A DNA stretch of 38,111 bases from an uncultured Desulfobacteraceae bacterium (GTDB lineage: Bacteria; Desulfobacterota; Desulfobacteria; Desulfobacterales; UBA2174). Under the pieces are notes generated by a model. The model saw nothing but the letters and a program-made list of their open reading frames with translations, was not told the origin of the DNA and made no database searches. The position numbers were made by a program, and so were the translations under genes. The stretch covers positions 1 through 38,111 of the forward strand of contig CALJLV010000044.1 of the NCBI GenBank assembly GCA_937982505.1, read 5' to 3'. Positions 18,700 through 26,418 of the stretch are shown piece after piece; position 1 is the stretch's first letter; the number at the start of each line of letters is the position of its first letter.

Positions 18700-20091
18700 T
18701 CAGCCGCCGGCTTCCGGCGCATCCGATGCGCCGGCCAGGCGCACCCCTTCTTCGGGATCCGGGGGCCCGGCCGGCGACGCCGAGGCGCCAGCCTCCTGCT
18801 CGGCCGCCGGGGCCGCTTCGGTCTCCGGGGCAAGGGCCTCCTCGGCGGCGCGTGGCGCCATGGCCGCTGCTGCCGCCGCTGCGATCAAGGCCTCGGCCTT
18901 GGTCGGATCCATTTCGCGGATCTGGGCCAGGTCGGCCGCCGACGCCTTGCTGAGCTCTTCGGCTGAAAAGAATCCCATCTCGTAAAGACTGTCGGCCAGG
19001 CTGATGCTCATTCCGGGCAGCGACACCAGTGAATCGTAGCCGTCGCGCATGGCCTGGCTGTACTTGGTTTCACTGATCACGTCCAGATGCCACTTGGTCA
19101 GCTTGGAGGCCAGACGCACGTTCTGCCCCTTCTTGCCGATGGCAATGGACAGATGATCGTCGGGCACGATGACTTCCATGGCCCGATTTTCCTCGTCGAT
19201 GATCACCCGGGAGATCTCGGCCGGAGACAGGGCATTGCAGACGAACTTGGCCGAATCCACGTGCCAGGGGATGATGTCGATCTTTTCCCCGCGCAGTTCC
19301 TGCACCACGGTCTGCACCCGGCTGCCCTTCATCCCCACGCAGGCGCCCACCGGATCGATGTCCGAATCGTTGGACGACACGGCGATTTTGGACCGCACCC
19401 CCGGTTCACGCGCCACGGCCATGATGGACACGATGCCCTCGGCGATCTCGGGCACCTCGGTTTTGAACAGCTGGATCAGAAAGCTGGAGTGGGTCCGGGA
19501 CAGCACGATCTGCGGACCGCGCGTCTCGTAGAGAACGTCCATGATCAGGGCCCGCACCCGATCGCCGCGCCGGTAGCCTTCCCGGGGCACCTGATCCCGC
19601 ACCGGCAGGATCCCCTCGGTGGTGCCCAGGTTGACGATGATGTCGCCCCGGTCGAGGCGCTGCACGATGCCGTTGATCAGTTCGCCCTTGCGATCGGCAA
19701 AGGCGGCGTAGATGGCGTCCCGTTCGGCGTCCTTCATCTTCTGGATGATGACCTGCTTGGCGCTCTGGGCCGCAATGCGCCCGAAGGTGGTGGTATCCAT
19801 TTTGGTGCCGAGGCTGTCGCCCAGTTCACAGTCCGGATCGAGTCGGCGTCCCTCTTTGAGACTGATCTCAAGTTCGGGCTCGACCACGGTGTCGACGACC
19901 TCCTTGAACTGGAAGACCTCGATTTCACCGATCTCCTCGTTGTACTGGACCTCAATGTCGGCCTTGTTGCCGAAGCGCTTGCGCGCGGCCGAGCGCAGGG
20001 CTTCTTCCAGGGCCTTGATCAGCACGTCCCGGTCGATGCCGCGATCCCGACTGACCTGATCGACAACCCGTTTGATATCCGAGATAAACAT
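18700..20091 (-). CDS. nusA: Transcription termination/antitermination protein NusA
   Basis: Binds RNA polymerase and nascent RNA, affecting pausing, termination and rRNA antitermination. The 463-residue protein holds the N-terminal polymerase-binding domain, S1 (GIVQRLDRGDIIVNLGTTEG), KH1 (GACVGMKGSRVQTVV) and KH2 (IAIGKKGQNVRLASKL). A helix-hairpin-helix repeat (LPGMSISLADSLYEMGFFSA) and an Ala/Glu/Pro-rich tail of ~65 residues follow. ATG 20091 is chosen because MFISDIKRVV is the typical N-terminus and GGAGA lies just upstream. It lies 50 bp after rimP. Confidence 0.97.
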   Translation of the reverse strand: MFISDIKRVVDQVSRDRGIDRDVLIKALEEALRSAARKRFGNKADIEVQYNEEIGEIEVFQFKEVVDTVVEPELEISLKEGRRLDPDCELGDSLGTKMDTTTFGRIAAQSAKQVIIQKMKDAERDAIYAAFADRKGELINGIVQRLDRGDIIVNLGTTEGILPVRDQVPREGYRRGDRVRALIMDVLYETRGPQIVLSRTHSSFLIQLFKTEVPEIAEGIVSIMAVAREPGVRSKIAVSSNDSDIDPVGACVGMKGSRVQTVVQELRGEKIDIIPWHVDSAKFVCNALSPAEISRVIIDEENRAMEVIVPDDHLSIAIGKKGQNVRLASKLTKWHLDVISETKYSQAMRDGYDSLVSLPGMSISLADSLYEMGFFSAEELSKASAADLAQIREMDPTKAEALIAAAAAAAMAPRAAEEALAPETEAAPAAEQEAGASASPAGPPDPEEGVRLAGASDAPEAGG

Positions 20092-20141
20092 CCGCTGTCT
20101 CCATGTTTGGGGGCTGGCCGGAGCCGTCGCTCCGGCCCTTG

Positions 20142-20645
20142 TCAACCGGCCATCAACCGTGCCCTGAGAATTTCCTGGAGGCCAATGGTGACGGTACGGT
20201 CGTCAAGCTCCAGGGCCACCTTTCCATCGGTGATTCCCGCCAGACGACCGGTGAAATTCTTCTGTCCGCCGATGGACTGGCGCACCCGCAGCCGGACCTG
20301 GTGCCCGGCGAAACGCTGGAAATCGACCTCGCGGCTCAGGGGCCGTTCACTGCCCGGCGAGGAGACCTCCAGATTGTAGGGCCCCATCTCGTCCTCCAGG
20401 GCGACGTCCAGCAGGTCGCTCACCTGGCGGCTGGCGCGCACGCAATCGTCCAGGGTCACGCCCCCGGGTTTGTCGATGTAAAGCCTCAGGATGCGGCCGG
20501 CCGCCTCGCGCTGAAACTCACTGTGCACCAGTTCCAGGCCCTCGGCCGCACACAGGGGATCCACCATTTGGCGTATGCGCTCCAGGAGGGGTTGCACCGG
20601 AGCCCCGGACGCGGCCGGAAAACTATTTTTTTCCTTTGGTTTCAA
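20142..20645 (-). CDS. rimP: Ribosome maturation factor RimP
   Basis: Needed for early 30S assembly. The 167-residue protein shows the RimP signature: an N-terminal alpha/beta domain (CAAEGLELVHSEFQ, RILRLYIDKPGGVTLDDC) with NLEVSSPGSERPL, then a C-terminal SH3-like domain. No ATG is available near the expected N-terminus. TTG 20645 is the likely start with AAGG about 9 nt upstream; a GTG at residue 17 is an alternative. Only about 28 nt separate the start from the upstream intrinsic terminator, so expression probably depends on read-through or attenuation. Confidence 0.93.
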   Translation of the reverse strand: MKPKEKNSFPAASGAPVQPLLERIRQMVDPLCAAEGLELVHSEFQREAAGRILRLYIDKPGGVTLDDCVRASRQVSDLLDVALEDEMGPYNLEVSSPGSERPLSREVDFQRFAGHQVRLRVRQSIGGQKNFTGRLAGITDGKVALELDDRTVTIGLQEILRARLMAG

Positions 20646-20672
20646 TTAGATAAAACCTTGTTCAACGAAAAC

Positions 20673-20697
20673 AAAAAACGGGCATAGGCCCGTTTTT
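20673..20697 (-). terminator. Intrinsic terminator/attenuator between the RNA element and rimP
   Basis: Bases 20673-20683 and 20688-20697 form a stem of about 10-11 bp (core ACGGGC/GCCCGT, loop of 4) flanked by A and T runs. On the minus strand it ends in a run of six U. It can work in both directions, but only minus-strand genes surround it. It lies between the structured RNA element and rimP, in front of the whole nusA-pnp block. Confidence 0.8.
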
Positions 20698-20798
20698 CCG
20701 TGTGGTAGAATTCCCACCTACAGCCGCGGCTGAACGTGTTGGGTTACCTGCGCATGGGGGACTTCGCTCCTGACGACATGCTCGACATTCTACCGCAC
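20673..20798 (-). ncRNA. Candidate structured RNA (small RNA or rimP leader)
   Basis: On the minus strand, bases 20798-20787 and 20711-20700 form an 11-of-12-bp closing helix (core GGTAGAAT/ATTCTACC). It encloses two further hairpins, one closed by GCATG/CATGC and one with CAGC/GCUG inside CCCA/UGGG. This gives a three-way junction of about 99 nt, followed within 3 nt by the intrinsic terminator. It does not show the conserved SRP domain IV sequence, and I could not match it to 5S, 6S or tmRNA. It may be a stand-alone small RNA or the attenuator of the rimP-nusA operon. An analogous rimP leader is known in gammaproteobacteria. Confidence 0.5.
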
Positions 20799-20854
20799 CA
20801 GAAAACCCCCGCCGGGCGCTGTGGGCCTCCCGGCAAGGGCGGGACATCATGGGT

Positions 20855-20930
20855 TGGAGCGGGCAACGAGATTCGAACTCGCGACTCCAAGCTTGGGAAG
20901 CTTGTACTCTACCAGCTGAGTTATGCCCGC
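20855..20930 (-). tRNA. tRNA-Gly (anticodon CCC)
   Basis: A 76-nt tRNA with a perfect 7-bp acceptor stem (GCGGGCA with its complement), the D arm CTCAGCTGGTAGAG, anticodon stem CAAGC/GCTTG around the loop TTCCCAA (anticodon CCC), a T arm with GTTCGAATC and an encoded CCA. It lies between merR and rimP, about 50 bp after merR. In E. coli the tRNA upstream of rimP is initiator metY, so the position is shared but the identity differs. Confidence 0.97.
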
Positions 20931-20980
20931 TTGCCAAGGCCGTGTACTTAAGCCAGATCCGGGGGATTGTCAACAGCTTT

Positions 20981-21337
20981 TCAACGCTCGCGGTCCAGCA
21001 TCTGGCGCAGGGCCCTGAGCTCCCGGCGCACCTCGTCCAGCAGACCGGCGGCGGTATCGGCCGGCGCCGGCGGCTCGGCCGTCTTGAGCACTTTGCGCGC
21101 CCCGGCGATGGTAAAGTGCTGCTCGTGCAGCAGGTGCTTGATCTGAAGGAGCAGTTCCAGGTCCCGGGGACGATAGAGGCGGTGGCCCGAGGCCGCGCGC
21201 TGGGGGCGCAGGGCGGGAAATTGGCGCTCCCAGAAGCGCAGCACGTAGGCGGGCACCCCCACCACGGCGCTGGCTTCCCGGATCCGGTAGTAGCGCTTGT
21301 GGGGGTCGAGCTGGCGTTGGCCCATGCGAGGTTCCAT
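20981..21337 (-). CDS. MerR family transcriptional regulator
   Basis: A 118-residue DNA-binding protein. The MerR winged helix-turn-helix occupies residues 15-80 (YYRIREASAVVGVPAYVLRFWE, then the wing SGHRLYRPRDLELLLQIK). A predicted coiled coil at the C-terminus (EVRRELRALRQMLD) should form the dimer. No effector-binding domain or metal-binding Cys is present, so it is of the short type often found just after pheT/ihfA in deltaproteobacteria. ATG 21337 is used; ATG 21325 is also possible. Its target is unknown. Confidence 0.9.
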   Translation of the reverse strand: MEPRMGQRQLDPHKRYYRIREASAVVGVPAYVLRFWERQFPALRPQRAASGHRLYRPRDLELLLQIKHLLHEQHFTIAGARKVLKTAEPPAPADTAAGLLDEVRRELRALRQMLDRER

Positions 21338-21375
21338 AACCGCCCGGATATGCCGCCGTGCGCCCCAGCCGCCGT

Positions 21376-23805
21376 TCAGGCGGGCAGGTCGGCGTCGAAG
21401 GTCTTCAGCAAATGCCCGGTAATCCGCTGATGCAGCGGGTTGATGTGTTCGTCGGCCAGGGTCGTTTCGCCGCTGCGATAGGTGATGCGCAGGGAAACGC
21501 TCTTTTTCCCGGCCGGCACCGGATGGCCCTCGTAATGGTCGAAGATGCGGATCTGCTCCACCAGGGGGTCGTCCAGCCCCCTGACCGCTTCCACCAGCCG
21601 GGCGCTTTCCAGGGAGCGTGCCAGAATGAGGGTGGCATCGCGCTCGATGGCTGGAAATCGCGGAATCGGACGGCTGGTGACGGCCGCGGGCATGGCCGCG
21701 GACAGGGAATCGAGGTCCAGTTCGAAGATGAACACCGGCTGCTTGAGATCGTAGGCCCCGGCGGTCTCCGGGTGGACCTGGCCGATGAGTCCCAGGCGGC
21801 GCTGGCCGGCGCACACCGCGGCCGTGCAGCCGGGCCGGGTGTAGCGGCATGCCGGGGCCGCAAGGGCGCTGAAGGCAGGCTCCTCGATGCCCAGCCGCCG
21901 CAGCAGGGCCTCCAGCACGCCCTTCAGATCATAGAAATCACAGGCGGCCTGACGCGCGTCCCGGGACTGGCCCCAGTGATCCGGACGCCGCAGTCCGGTC
22001 CACAGGGCGGCCAGCTGCACCGGCTCGTCCGGCAGCCGGCCCGCCTCGGTCGAGGCGATGTAGATGCTGCCGAGTTCGAAGAGCTTCAGATCGCGGTTGT
22101 TCAGGGCGATGTTGCGGCCGGCGGTCTCGAGCAGGCCGGGTATCAGCGAGGTGCGCATGACGGCCTGCTCCTCGCTCAGGGGGTTGAGGATCGCCACCTG
22201 CCGGCGGCGCGCATCGTCTGCGCCCAGGCGCAGCCGCGTGGCCGAATCGGCGCGCACGAAGCTGTAGGTGATCGCCTCGTTGAAGCCCAGCCCGGCCATG
22301 AGCCGCTTCAGATGCCGTCGCTGCACCACCGCGGCGGCCGGGCAGTAGCCCGAGGCGGGGATCAGCGGATAGGTGGTGGCGATGTGCTGGTATCCGTAGC
22401 GCCGGGCGATCTCCTCGCCCAGGTCTTCGGGCCGCGACACGTCGACCCGGAAGGAGGGGACCCCCACACTGAAGCGCTCCACCCCGGCCGGTGTCACTGC
22501 GAATTGCAGCGATTCGAGGAAATGACGGATCCGATCCGGCCCCAGATCAGTCCCCAGGCGCCGGTTGACGGCCCCCAGGTCCAATTCGATGCGCCGCGGG
22601 GGGGCCGGCCGGGGATGCGCGTCGAGATGGCCGGGGATCACCCGCCCCCCCGAAACCTCGGCCATCAGAGCAGCGGCGCGGTGCAGGGCCCTGACGGTAC
22701 CGTGGGGATCGACCCCGCGCTCGAAACGGTGGGAGGCCTCGGTGGTCAGCCCCAGGCGCTTGGCGGTTTTGCGGATCGACACCGGATCGAAGCAGGCGCT
22801 TTCCAGCAGCACCCGGGTGGTGGTGCCTTCGATTTCCGAGTTGAGCCCGCCCATGACCCCGCCCACGGCCACCGGACGCCGGCCGTCGCAGATCATCAGG
22901 GTGTCGGCCGTCAGACGGCGCTCCTTGCCGTCCAGGGTGACGAAGGGTTCGCCCTCGGCGGCGGTGCGCACCACGATGCGTCCCTGCTCCAGGCGGTCGA
23001 AGTCAAAAGCATGCAGCGGCTGGCCCATCTCCAGCATGACAAAATTGGTGACATCCACCACGTTGTTGATGGGCTTGAGCCCCACCGACCGGAGCCGCTC
23101 CTGGAGCCAGGCCGGAGAGGGTCCCACGGCCACGTCGAAAATCAGGCTGGCGGCGTAGCGCGGGCAGTGGTCCGGGGCCAGGATCTGCACCGCGGTGTGA
23201 TCCCCGATGGCCTGTCCCGCGGCCGGCGGGTCCGTGCCGGGCAGGATCAACGGCCGTCCGGCGATGGCCGCCGCCTCCCGGGCCACGCCGATGATGCTCA
23301 GGCAGTCGGGCCGGTTGGGGGTCAGTTCGATCTCCAACACCGGATCGCCAAGATTCAACGCCCGGTTCAGGGCCGCGCCCGGGGTCAGACCGGGATCCAG
23401 GGCCATGAGGCCGGAACCGTCCGGCCCCAGCCCGAGCTCCAGGGCGCTGCAGAGCATCGCCTCGGAGGCCACGCCGCGGATGAGGCCTGCCTTGAGGATC
23501 TTGCCGTCGGGCATTTCGGTGCCCGGCAGGGCGCAGGGGGCCAGCATCCCCGGAACGGCGTTGGGCGCCCCGCATACCACGGTCAGAACCCGCTCCCCGA
23601 TGTCCACCCGGCACAGCTTGAGGGTATCGGCCCGGGGATGGGCCTCCAGCGCCTGGATGCGGCCCACGCGCACCGATTCGAGAAAGGCGAAGCGGTCCAC
23701 GACGCGATCCACCTCCAGACCGGCCATGGTCAGGGCCTCGGCCAGGTCGGCGGGGGGCATGTCCAGGTCCACGTACTGGCTGAGCCAGCTCCAACTGACC
23801 TTCAT
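21376..23805 (-). CDS. pheT: Phenylalanine--tRNA ligase beta subunit
   Basis: With PheS forms the (alpha-beta)2 enzyme charging tRNA-Phe. The 809 residues contain the tRNA-binding OB domain (about 40-150), the B3/B4 editing region, the B5 domain, the catalytic-like core and a C-terminal FDX-ACB anticodon-binding domain (RFPAIERDATLILAR onward). This is full length. The ATG at 23805 abuts the pheS stop with no spacer, so translation is coupled. It lies 38 bp before merR. Confidence 0.97.
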   Translation of the reverse strand: MKVSWSWLSQYVDLDMPPADLAEALTMAGLEVDRVVDRFAFLESVRVGRIQALEAHPRADTLKLCRVDIGERVLTVVCGAPNAVPGMLAPCALPGTEMPDGKILKAGLIRGVASEAMLCSALELGLGPDGSGLMALDPGLTPGAALNRALNLGDPVLEIELTPNRPDCLSIIGVAREAAAIAGRPLILPGTDPPAAGQAIGDHTAVQILAPDHCPRYAASLIFDVAVGPSPAWLQERLRSVGLKPINNVVDVTNFVMLEMGQPLHAFDFDRLEQGRIVVRTAAEGEPFVTLDGKERRLTADTLMICDGRRPVAVGGVMGGLNSEIEGTTTRVLLESACFDPVSIRKTAKRLGLTTEASHRFERGVDPHGTVRALHRAAALMAEVSGGRVIPGHLDAHPRPAPPRRIELDLGAVNRRLGTDLGPDRIRHFLESLQFAVTPAGVERFSVGVPSFRVDVSRPEDLGEEIARRYGYQHIATTYPLIPASGYCPAAAVVQRRHLKRLMAGLGFNEAITYSFVRADSATRLRLGADDARRRQVAILNPLSEEQAVMRTSLIPGLLETAGRNIALNNRDLKLFELGSIYIASTEAGRLPDEPVQLAALWTGLRRPDHWGQSRDARQAACDFYDLKGVLEALLRRLGIEEPAFSALAAPACRYTRPGCTAAVCAGQRRLGLIGQVHPETAGAYDLKQPVFIFELDLDSLSAAMPAAVTSRPIPRFPAIERDATLILARSLESARLVEAVRGLDDPLVEQIRIFDHYEGHPVPAGKKSVSLRITYRSGETTLADEHINPLHQRITGHLLKTFDADLPA

Positions 23806-24813
23806 CTAGAATTGCCTCAAGAAGCGCAAATCGTTCTCGAAGAACTTGCGCAGGTCATCGATGCCGTACTTGAGCATGGCGATGCGTTCAACGCCCATAC
23901 CGAAGGCGAACCCCGTATAGCGCGAGGTGTCGTAGCCGACATTTTCGAACACCGCCGGATGAACCATCCCCGATCCGAGCACCTCCAGCCAGCCGGTCTG
24001 GGAACAGACGCGGCAGCCCTTGCCGCGGCAGATCACGCAGCGGATATCCACTTCGGCGCTCGGTTCGGTGAAGGGGAAAAACGAGGGCCGAAAGCGCAGC
24101 CCGGTGTCCGGCCCGAACATCTGGTGCACGAATCCGGTCAGCACCCCCTTCAGATCCCCGAAAGAGACCCTTTCGTCCACCAGCAGCCCCTCCACCTGGT
24201 GAAACATGGGGGTGTGGGTCAGATCCGAATCGCACCGGTAGACCTTGCCCGGAGCGATGATGCGGACCGGCGGGCGACGTTTTTCCATGACCCGCGGCTG
24301 GGACGGCGAGGTATGGGTGCGCAGCACGATGTCGTCCGAGACGTAGAAGGTGTCCTGCATGTCGCGGGCCGGATGGTCCCGGGGAATGTTGAGGGCCTCG
24401 AAATTGTAATAGTCGGTTTCCACCTCGGGCCCCTCGGCGATGTCGAACCCCATGCGCCCGAGGATCTGGCAGATCTCTTCGGTCACCAGGGTGATGGGGT
24501 GCAGTCCGCCGGTAGGAGCCGGCCGGCCGGGCATGGACACATCGATTCCCGGGTCCTGTTGCGCTTGCAGGGCCTCGATGCGCTCGGCGGCCGCGGCCAG
24601 GGCCGCCTCCAGGTCGCGCTTGAGGCGGTTGGCCGCCTGGCCGGCCTCGGGCCGCTGGTCGGCGGGAAGCCGGGAAATATGGCGCAGAAACTGGGTCAAG
24701 ACCCCCTTGCGCCCCAGATAGCGCACGTTGAGGGCCTGCAGGGCCTCGGCATCCGAAACCGCCTCCAGCGACGCGAAAGCTTCGGTGCGGATCTGTTCCA
24801 GGTTAGGTTCCAC
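23806..24813 (-). CDS. pheS: Phenylalanine--tRNA ligase alpha subunit
   Basis: The catalytic subunit of PheRS. The 335-residue protein has the N-terminal coiled-coil tRNA-binding part, then class II motifs: motif 2 region HTSPSQPRVME and motif 3 GFAFGMGVERIAMLKYGIDDLR, with the Phe-pocket region around FHQVEGLLVDE. The start is GTG 24813 with a weak ribosome binding site. It follows rplT by 73 bp and abuts pheT. Confidence 0.97.
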   Translation of the reverse strand: MEPNLEQIRTEAFASLEAVSDAEALQALNVRYLGRKGVLTQFLRHISRLPADQRPEAGQAANRLKRDLEAALAAAAERIEALQAQQDPGIDVSMPGRPAPTGGLHPITLVTEEICQILGRMGFDIAEGPEVETDYYNFEALNIPRDHPARDMQDTFYVSDDIVLRTHTSPSQPRVMEKRRPPVRIIAPGKVYRCDSDLTHTPMFHQVEGLLVDERVSFGDLKGVLTGFVHQMFGPDTGLRFRPSFFPFTEPSAEVDIRCVICRGKGCRVCSQTGWLEVLGSGMVHPAVFENVGYDTSRYTGFAFGMGVERIAMLKYGIDDLRKFFENDLRFLRQF

Positions 24814-24886
24814 GGCGTTGCTCTGTTGGAGGTGACAGGGGAGGGCCGCCGGGGCCCGCCGCGGCGGACCCCGGAAAAATCAGGGC

Positions 24887-25237
24887 TTAGAGGCGTTCGG
24901 CCGCCATCTGGGCCAGCCGGGCGAAGCCCGGAGGATCGGAGATGGCCAGTTCGGCCAGGACCTTGCGGTCCAGATCCACGTTGGCGAGCTTCAATCCGTG
25001 GATCAACTGGCTGTAACTCAGATTGTTGATGCGCGCCGCCGCGTTGATGCGGGCGATCCAGAGCCGGCGAAAGTCGCGCTTGCGCGCCCGCCGGTCGCGA
25101 AAGGCATAGTCGAGGGCCTTGTCGACGCTGTCGGCGGCGGTGCGGAACAACTTGCTGCGCCCGCCGCGAAACCCCTTGGCCAGGTCCAGAATTTTCTTGT
25201 GACGGTGTCTTGCCTTGAATCCTCGTTTAACCCTCAT
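24887..25237 (-). CDS. rplT: 50S ribosomal protein L20
   Basis: Binds 23S rRNA early in 50S assembly and, in E. coli and Bacillus, represses its own operon by binding mRNA leader structures. The 116-residue protein fits the family throughout (RVKRGFKARHRHKKILDLAKGFRGGRS, DFRRLWIARINAAARINNLSYSQLIHGLK). ATG 25237 follows GAGGAGATC. The 141-bp spacer before it holds a hairpin at 25301-25325. Confidence 0.97.
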   Translation of the reverse strand: MRVKRGFKARHRHKKILDLAKGFRGGRSKLFRTAADSVDKALDYAFRDRRARKRDFRRLWIARINAAARINNLSYSQLIHGLKLANVDLDRKVLAELAISDPPGFARLAQMAAERL

Positions 25238-25300
25238 GATCGATCTCCTCGAAGCAGGCGCCGGCGGCGCACCGTGTTGCCGACGGCGACCAATTGATGC

Positions 25301-25325
25301 ACGGCGACCCTTCCGGGCTCGCCGT
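25301..25325 (-). promoter_or_regulatory. Hairpin with GGAA loop in the rpmI-rplT spacer
   Basis: ACGGCGA (25325-25319 on the minus strand) pairs with TCGCCGT (25307-25301). Inside it CCC/GGG closes a GGAA tetraloop after a one-base bulge, giving ten pairs. No U-tract follows. It is 64 nt upstream of rplT. A role in L20 autoregulation is inference. Confidence 0.35.
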
Positions 25326-25378
25326 GCGGATGATCCCCTGGGCCGCGAGCGCAGGGGCGACCTGCCCTGCCCCCCTTT

Positions 25379-25576
25379 TTAGCCGTAAGGCATCAGGCGG
25401 CGCAGGGCCTTCATGTTAGTGCCGTCCACGATCCTGGCGCGGCGCAGCTGGCGCTTGCGCTTGGGGCTCTTGCTGGTCAGGATGTGGCTGTGATAACTGC
25501 GGTTGAAGGCGTACTTGCCCGTACCGGTGCGCTTGAAGCGCTTGGCCGCCGCGCGGTTGGTCTTGATCTTGGGCAT
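25379..25576 (-). CDS. rpmI: 50S ribosomal protein L35
   Basis: A 65-residue, very basic ribosomal protein matching L35 (PKIKTNRAAAKRFKRTGTGK, HILTSKSPKRKRQLR, MKALRRLMPYG). ATG 25576 follows AGGAG. The gene sits between infC and rplT, as in nearly all bacteria, with a strong hairpin in the leader immediately upstream. Confidence 0.97.
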   Translation of the reverse strand: MPKIKTNRAAAKRFKRTGTGKYAFNRSYHSHILTSKSPKRKRQLRRARIVDGTNMKALRRLMPYG

Positions 25577-25602
25577 GGCAAACGACTCCTTTCAAACATC
25601 GA

Positions 25603-25635
25603 TGGCGTGAACCCCGCGATGGGCGGTTCACGCCA
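25603..25635 (-). promoter_or_regulatory. Strong 11-bp hairpin just upstream of rpmI
   Basis: Bases 25603-25613 and 25625-25635 form a perfect 11-bp stem with an 11-nt loop, 26 nt before the rpmI start codon in the infC-rpmI spacer. No U-tract follows, so it is not an obvious terminator. E. coli L20 controls rpmI translation through structures at this same junction; whether this hairpin serves that role is inference. Confidence 0.5.
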
Positions 25636-25711
25636 CGGTATGGCGCCGGCTTTTCGGTCGCGTCGATCGGTACGCAACGCCACGCGCCGCCGGCCGTCCA
25701 GTGGATTCAGG

Positions 25712-26254
25712 TCAGTGCGGCTTGGGCGCCAGAACCATCATCATGGTGCGCCCTTCGAACTTGGGGGCCTGCTCCACCACCCCGTCTTCGACCAGTTCCT
25801 GGGAGATGCGCTCCAACAGACCGCGTCCCTGATCGGCCATGGTGATTTCCCGGCCGCGGAACATGACCGTGACCTTGACCTTGTCCTTCTTGGCCAGAAA
25901 TTTTCGGATATGGCCGATCTTGGTCTGCAGATCGTGGTCCCCGGTCTTGGGCCGGCACTTGATCTCCTTGATCTGAACCGTGCTCTGCTTCTTTTTGGCT
26001 TCCTGCTTCTTTTTGGTCTGCTCGTACTTGAAGCGGCCGTAGTCCATGATCTTGCACACCGGAGGGCTGGCGTTGGGCGAAATCTCCACCAGGTCGAGGC
26101 CGTGCTCGGCGGCGATGGAAAGCGCCTTGAGCAGCGGAACGATGCCCACCTGGGAACCTTCCGGGTCGATCAAACGGACTTCCTTGGCCCGGATATTGCG
26201 GTTGATCCGGGTCACATCGGTACGAGTCGGAATCACGCGTCTGGTCAGAGCTAT
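25712..26254 (-). CDS. infC: Translation initiation factor IF-3, probable AUA start
   Basis: Binds the 30S subunit, prevents premature 50S joining and proofreads the start codon. The protein has both IF-3 domains: IF3_N (RINRNIRAKEVRLIDPEG to DLVEISPNASPPVCKIMDYG), a Lys-rich linker, and IF3_C (KTGDHDLQTKIGHIRKFL to the end). A near-perfect AGGAGGT (26261-26267) lies 6 nt before ATA at 26254, giving 180 residues, the same as E. coli IF-3. An in-frame ATG at 26284 lacks a good site and would place the Shine-Dalgarno inside the gene. Rare start codons underlie infC autoregulation in E. coli (AUU). Confidence 0.93.
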   Translation of the reverse strand: MALTRRVIPTRTDVTRINRNIRAKEVRLIDPEGSQVGIVPLLKALSIAAEHGLDLVEISPNASPPVCKIMDYGRFKYEQTKKKQEAKKKQSTVQIKEIKCRPKTGDHDLQTKIGHIRKFLAKKDKVKVTVMFRGREITMADQGRGLLERISQELVEDGVVEQAPKFEGRTMMMVLAPKPH

Positions 26255-26352
26255 ACCTTCACCTCCTCGGTCTTCACGGTTCATGCCGGGCCTCGCGGGC
26301 GCCTTTCCGTCTTGGGTGGCAGCACCTCTTGAGCCGCTAAAATTCCACGTTC

Positions 26353-26379
26353 AATATACAACAGGACCACGAAATGCAA
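26353..26379 (-). promoter_or_regulatory. Candidate sigma70 promoter for infC
   Basis: On the minus strand TTGCAT (26379-26374) and TATATT (26358-26353) are spaced 15 bp, the shorter end of the usual range, in an AT-rich island upstream of infC. They lie roughly 100 bp before the AUA start. Confidence 0.45.
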
Positions 26380-26391
26380 GCGGAAAATGCA

Positions 26392-26407
26392 GGCCGCTTT
26401 GGCGGCC
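26392..26407 (-). terminator. Possible weak terminator after the TadA-like gene
   Basis: A GGCCGC/GCGGCC stem with a 4-nt loop lies 12 bp past the deaminase stop and is followed on the minus strand by TGCATTTTC. The T-run is poor, so termination is uncertain. Confidence 0.3.
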
Positions 26408-26418
26408 CGGACCGCGGC

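Noticed and set aside
20700..20798. Identification of the rimP-upstream RNA as 4.5S SRP RNA, 5S rRNA or 6S RNA.
   Set aside because: The conserved SRP domain IV sequence is missing, 5S loops do not match, and no clear 6S signature was found by eye.
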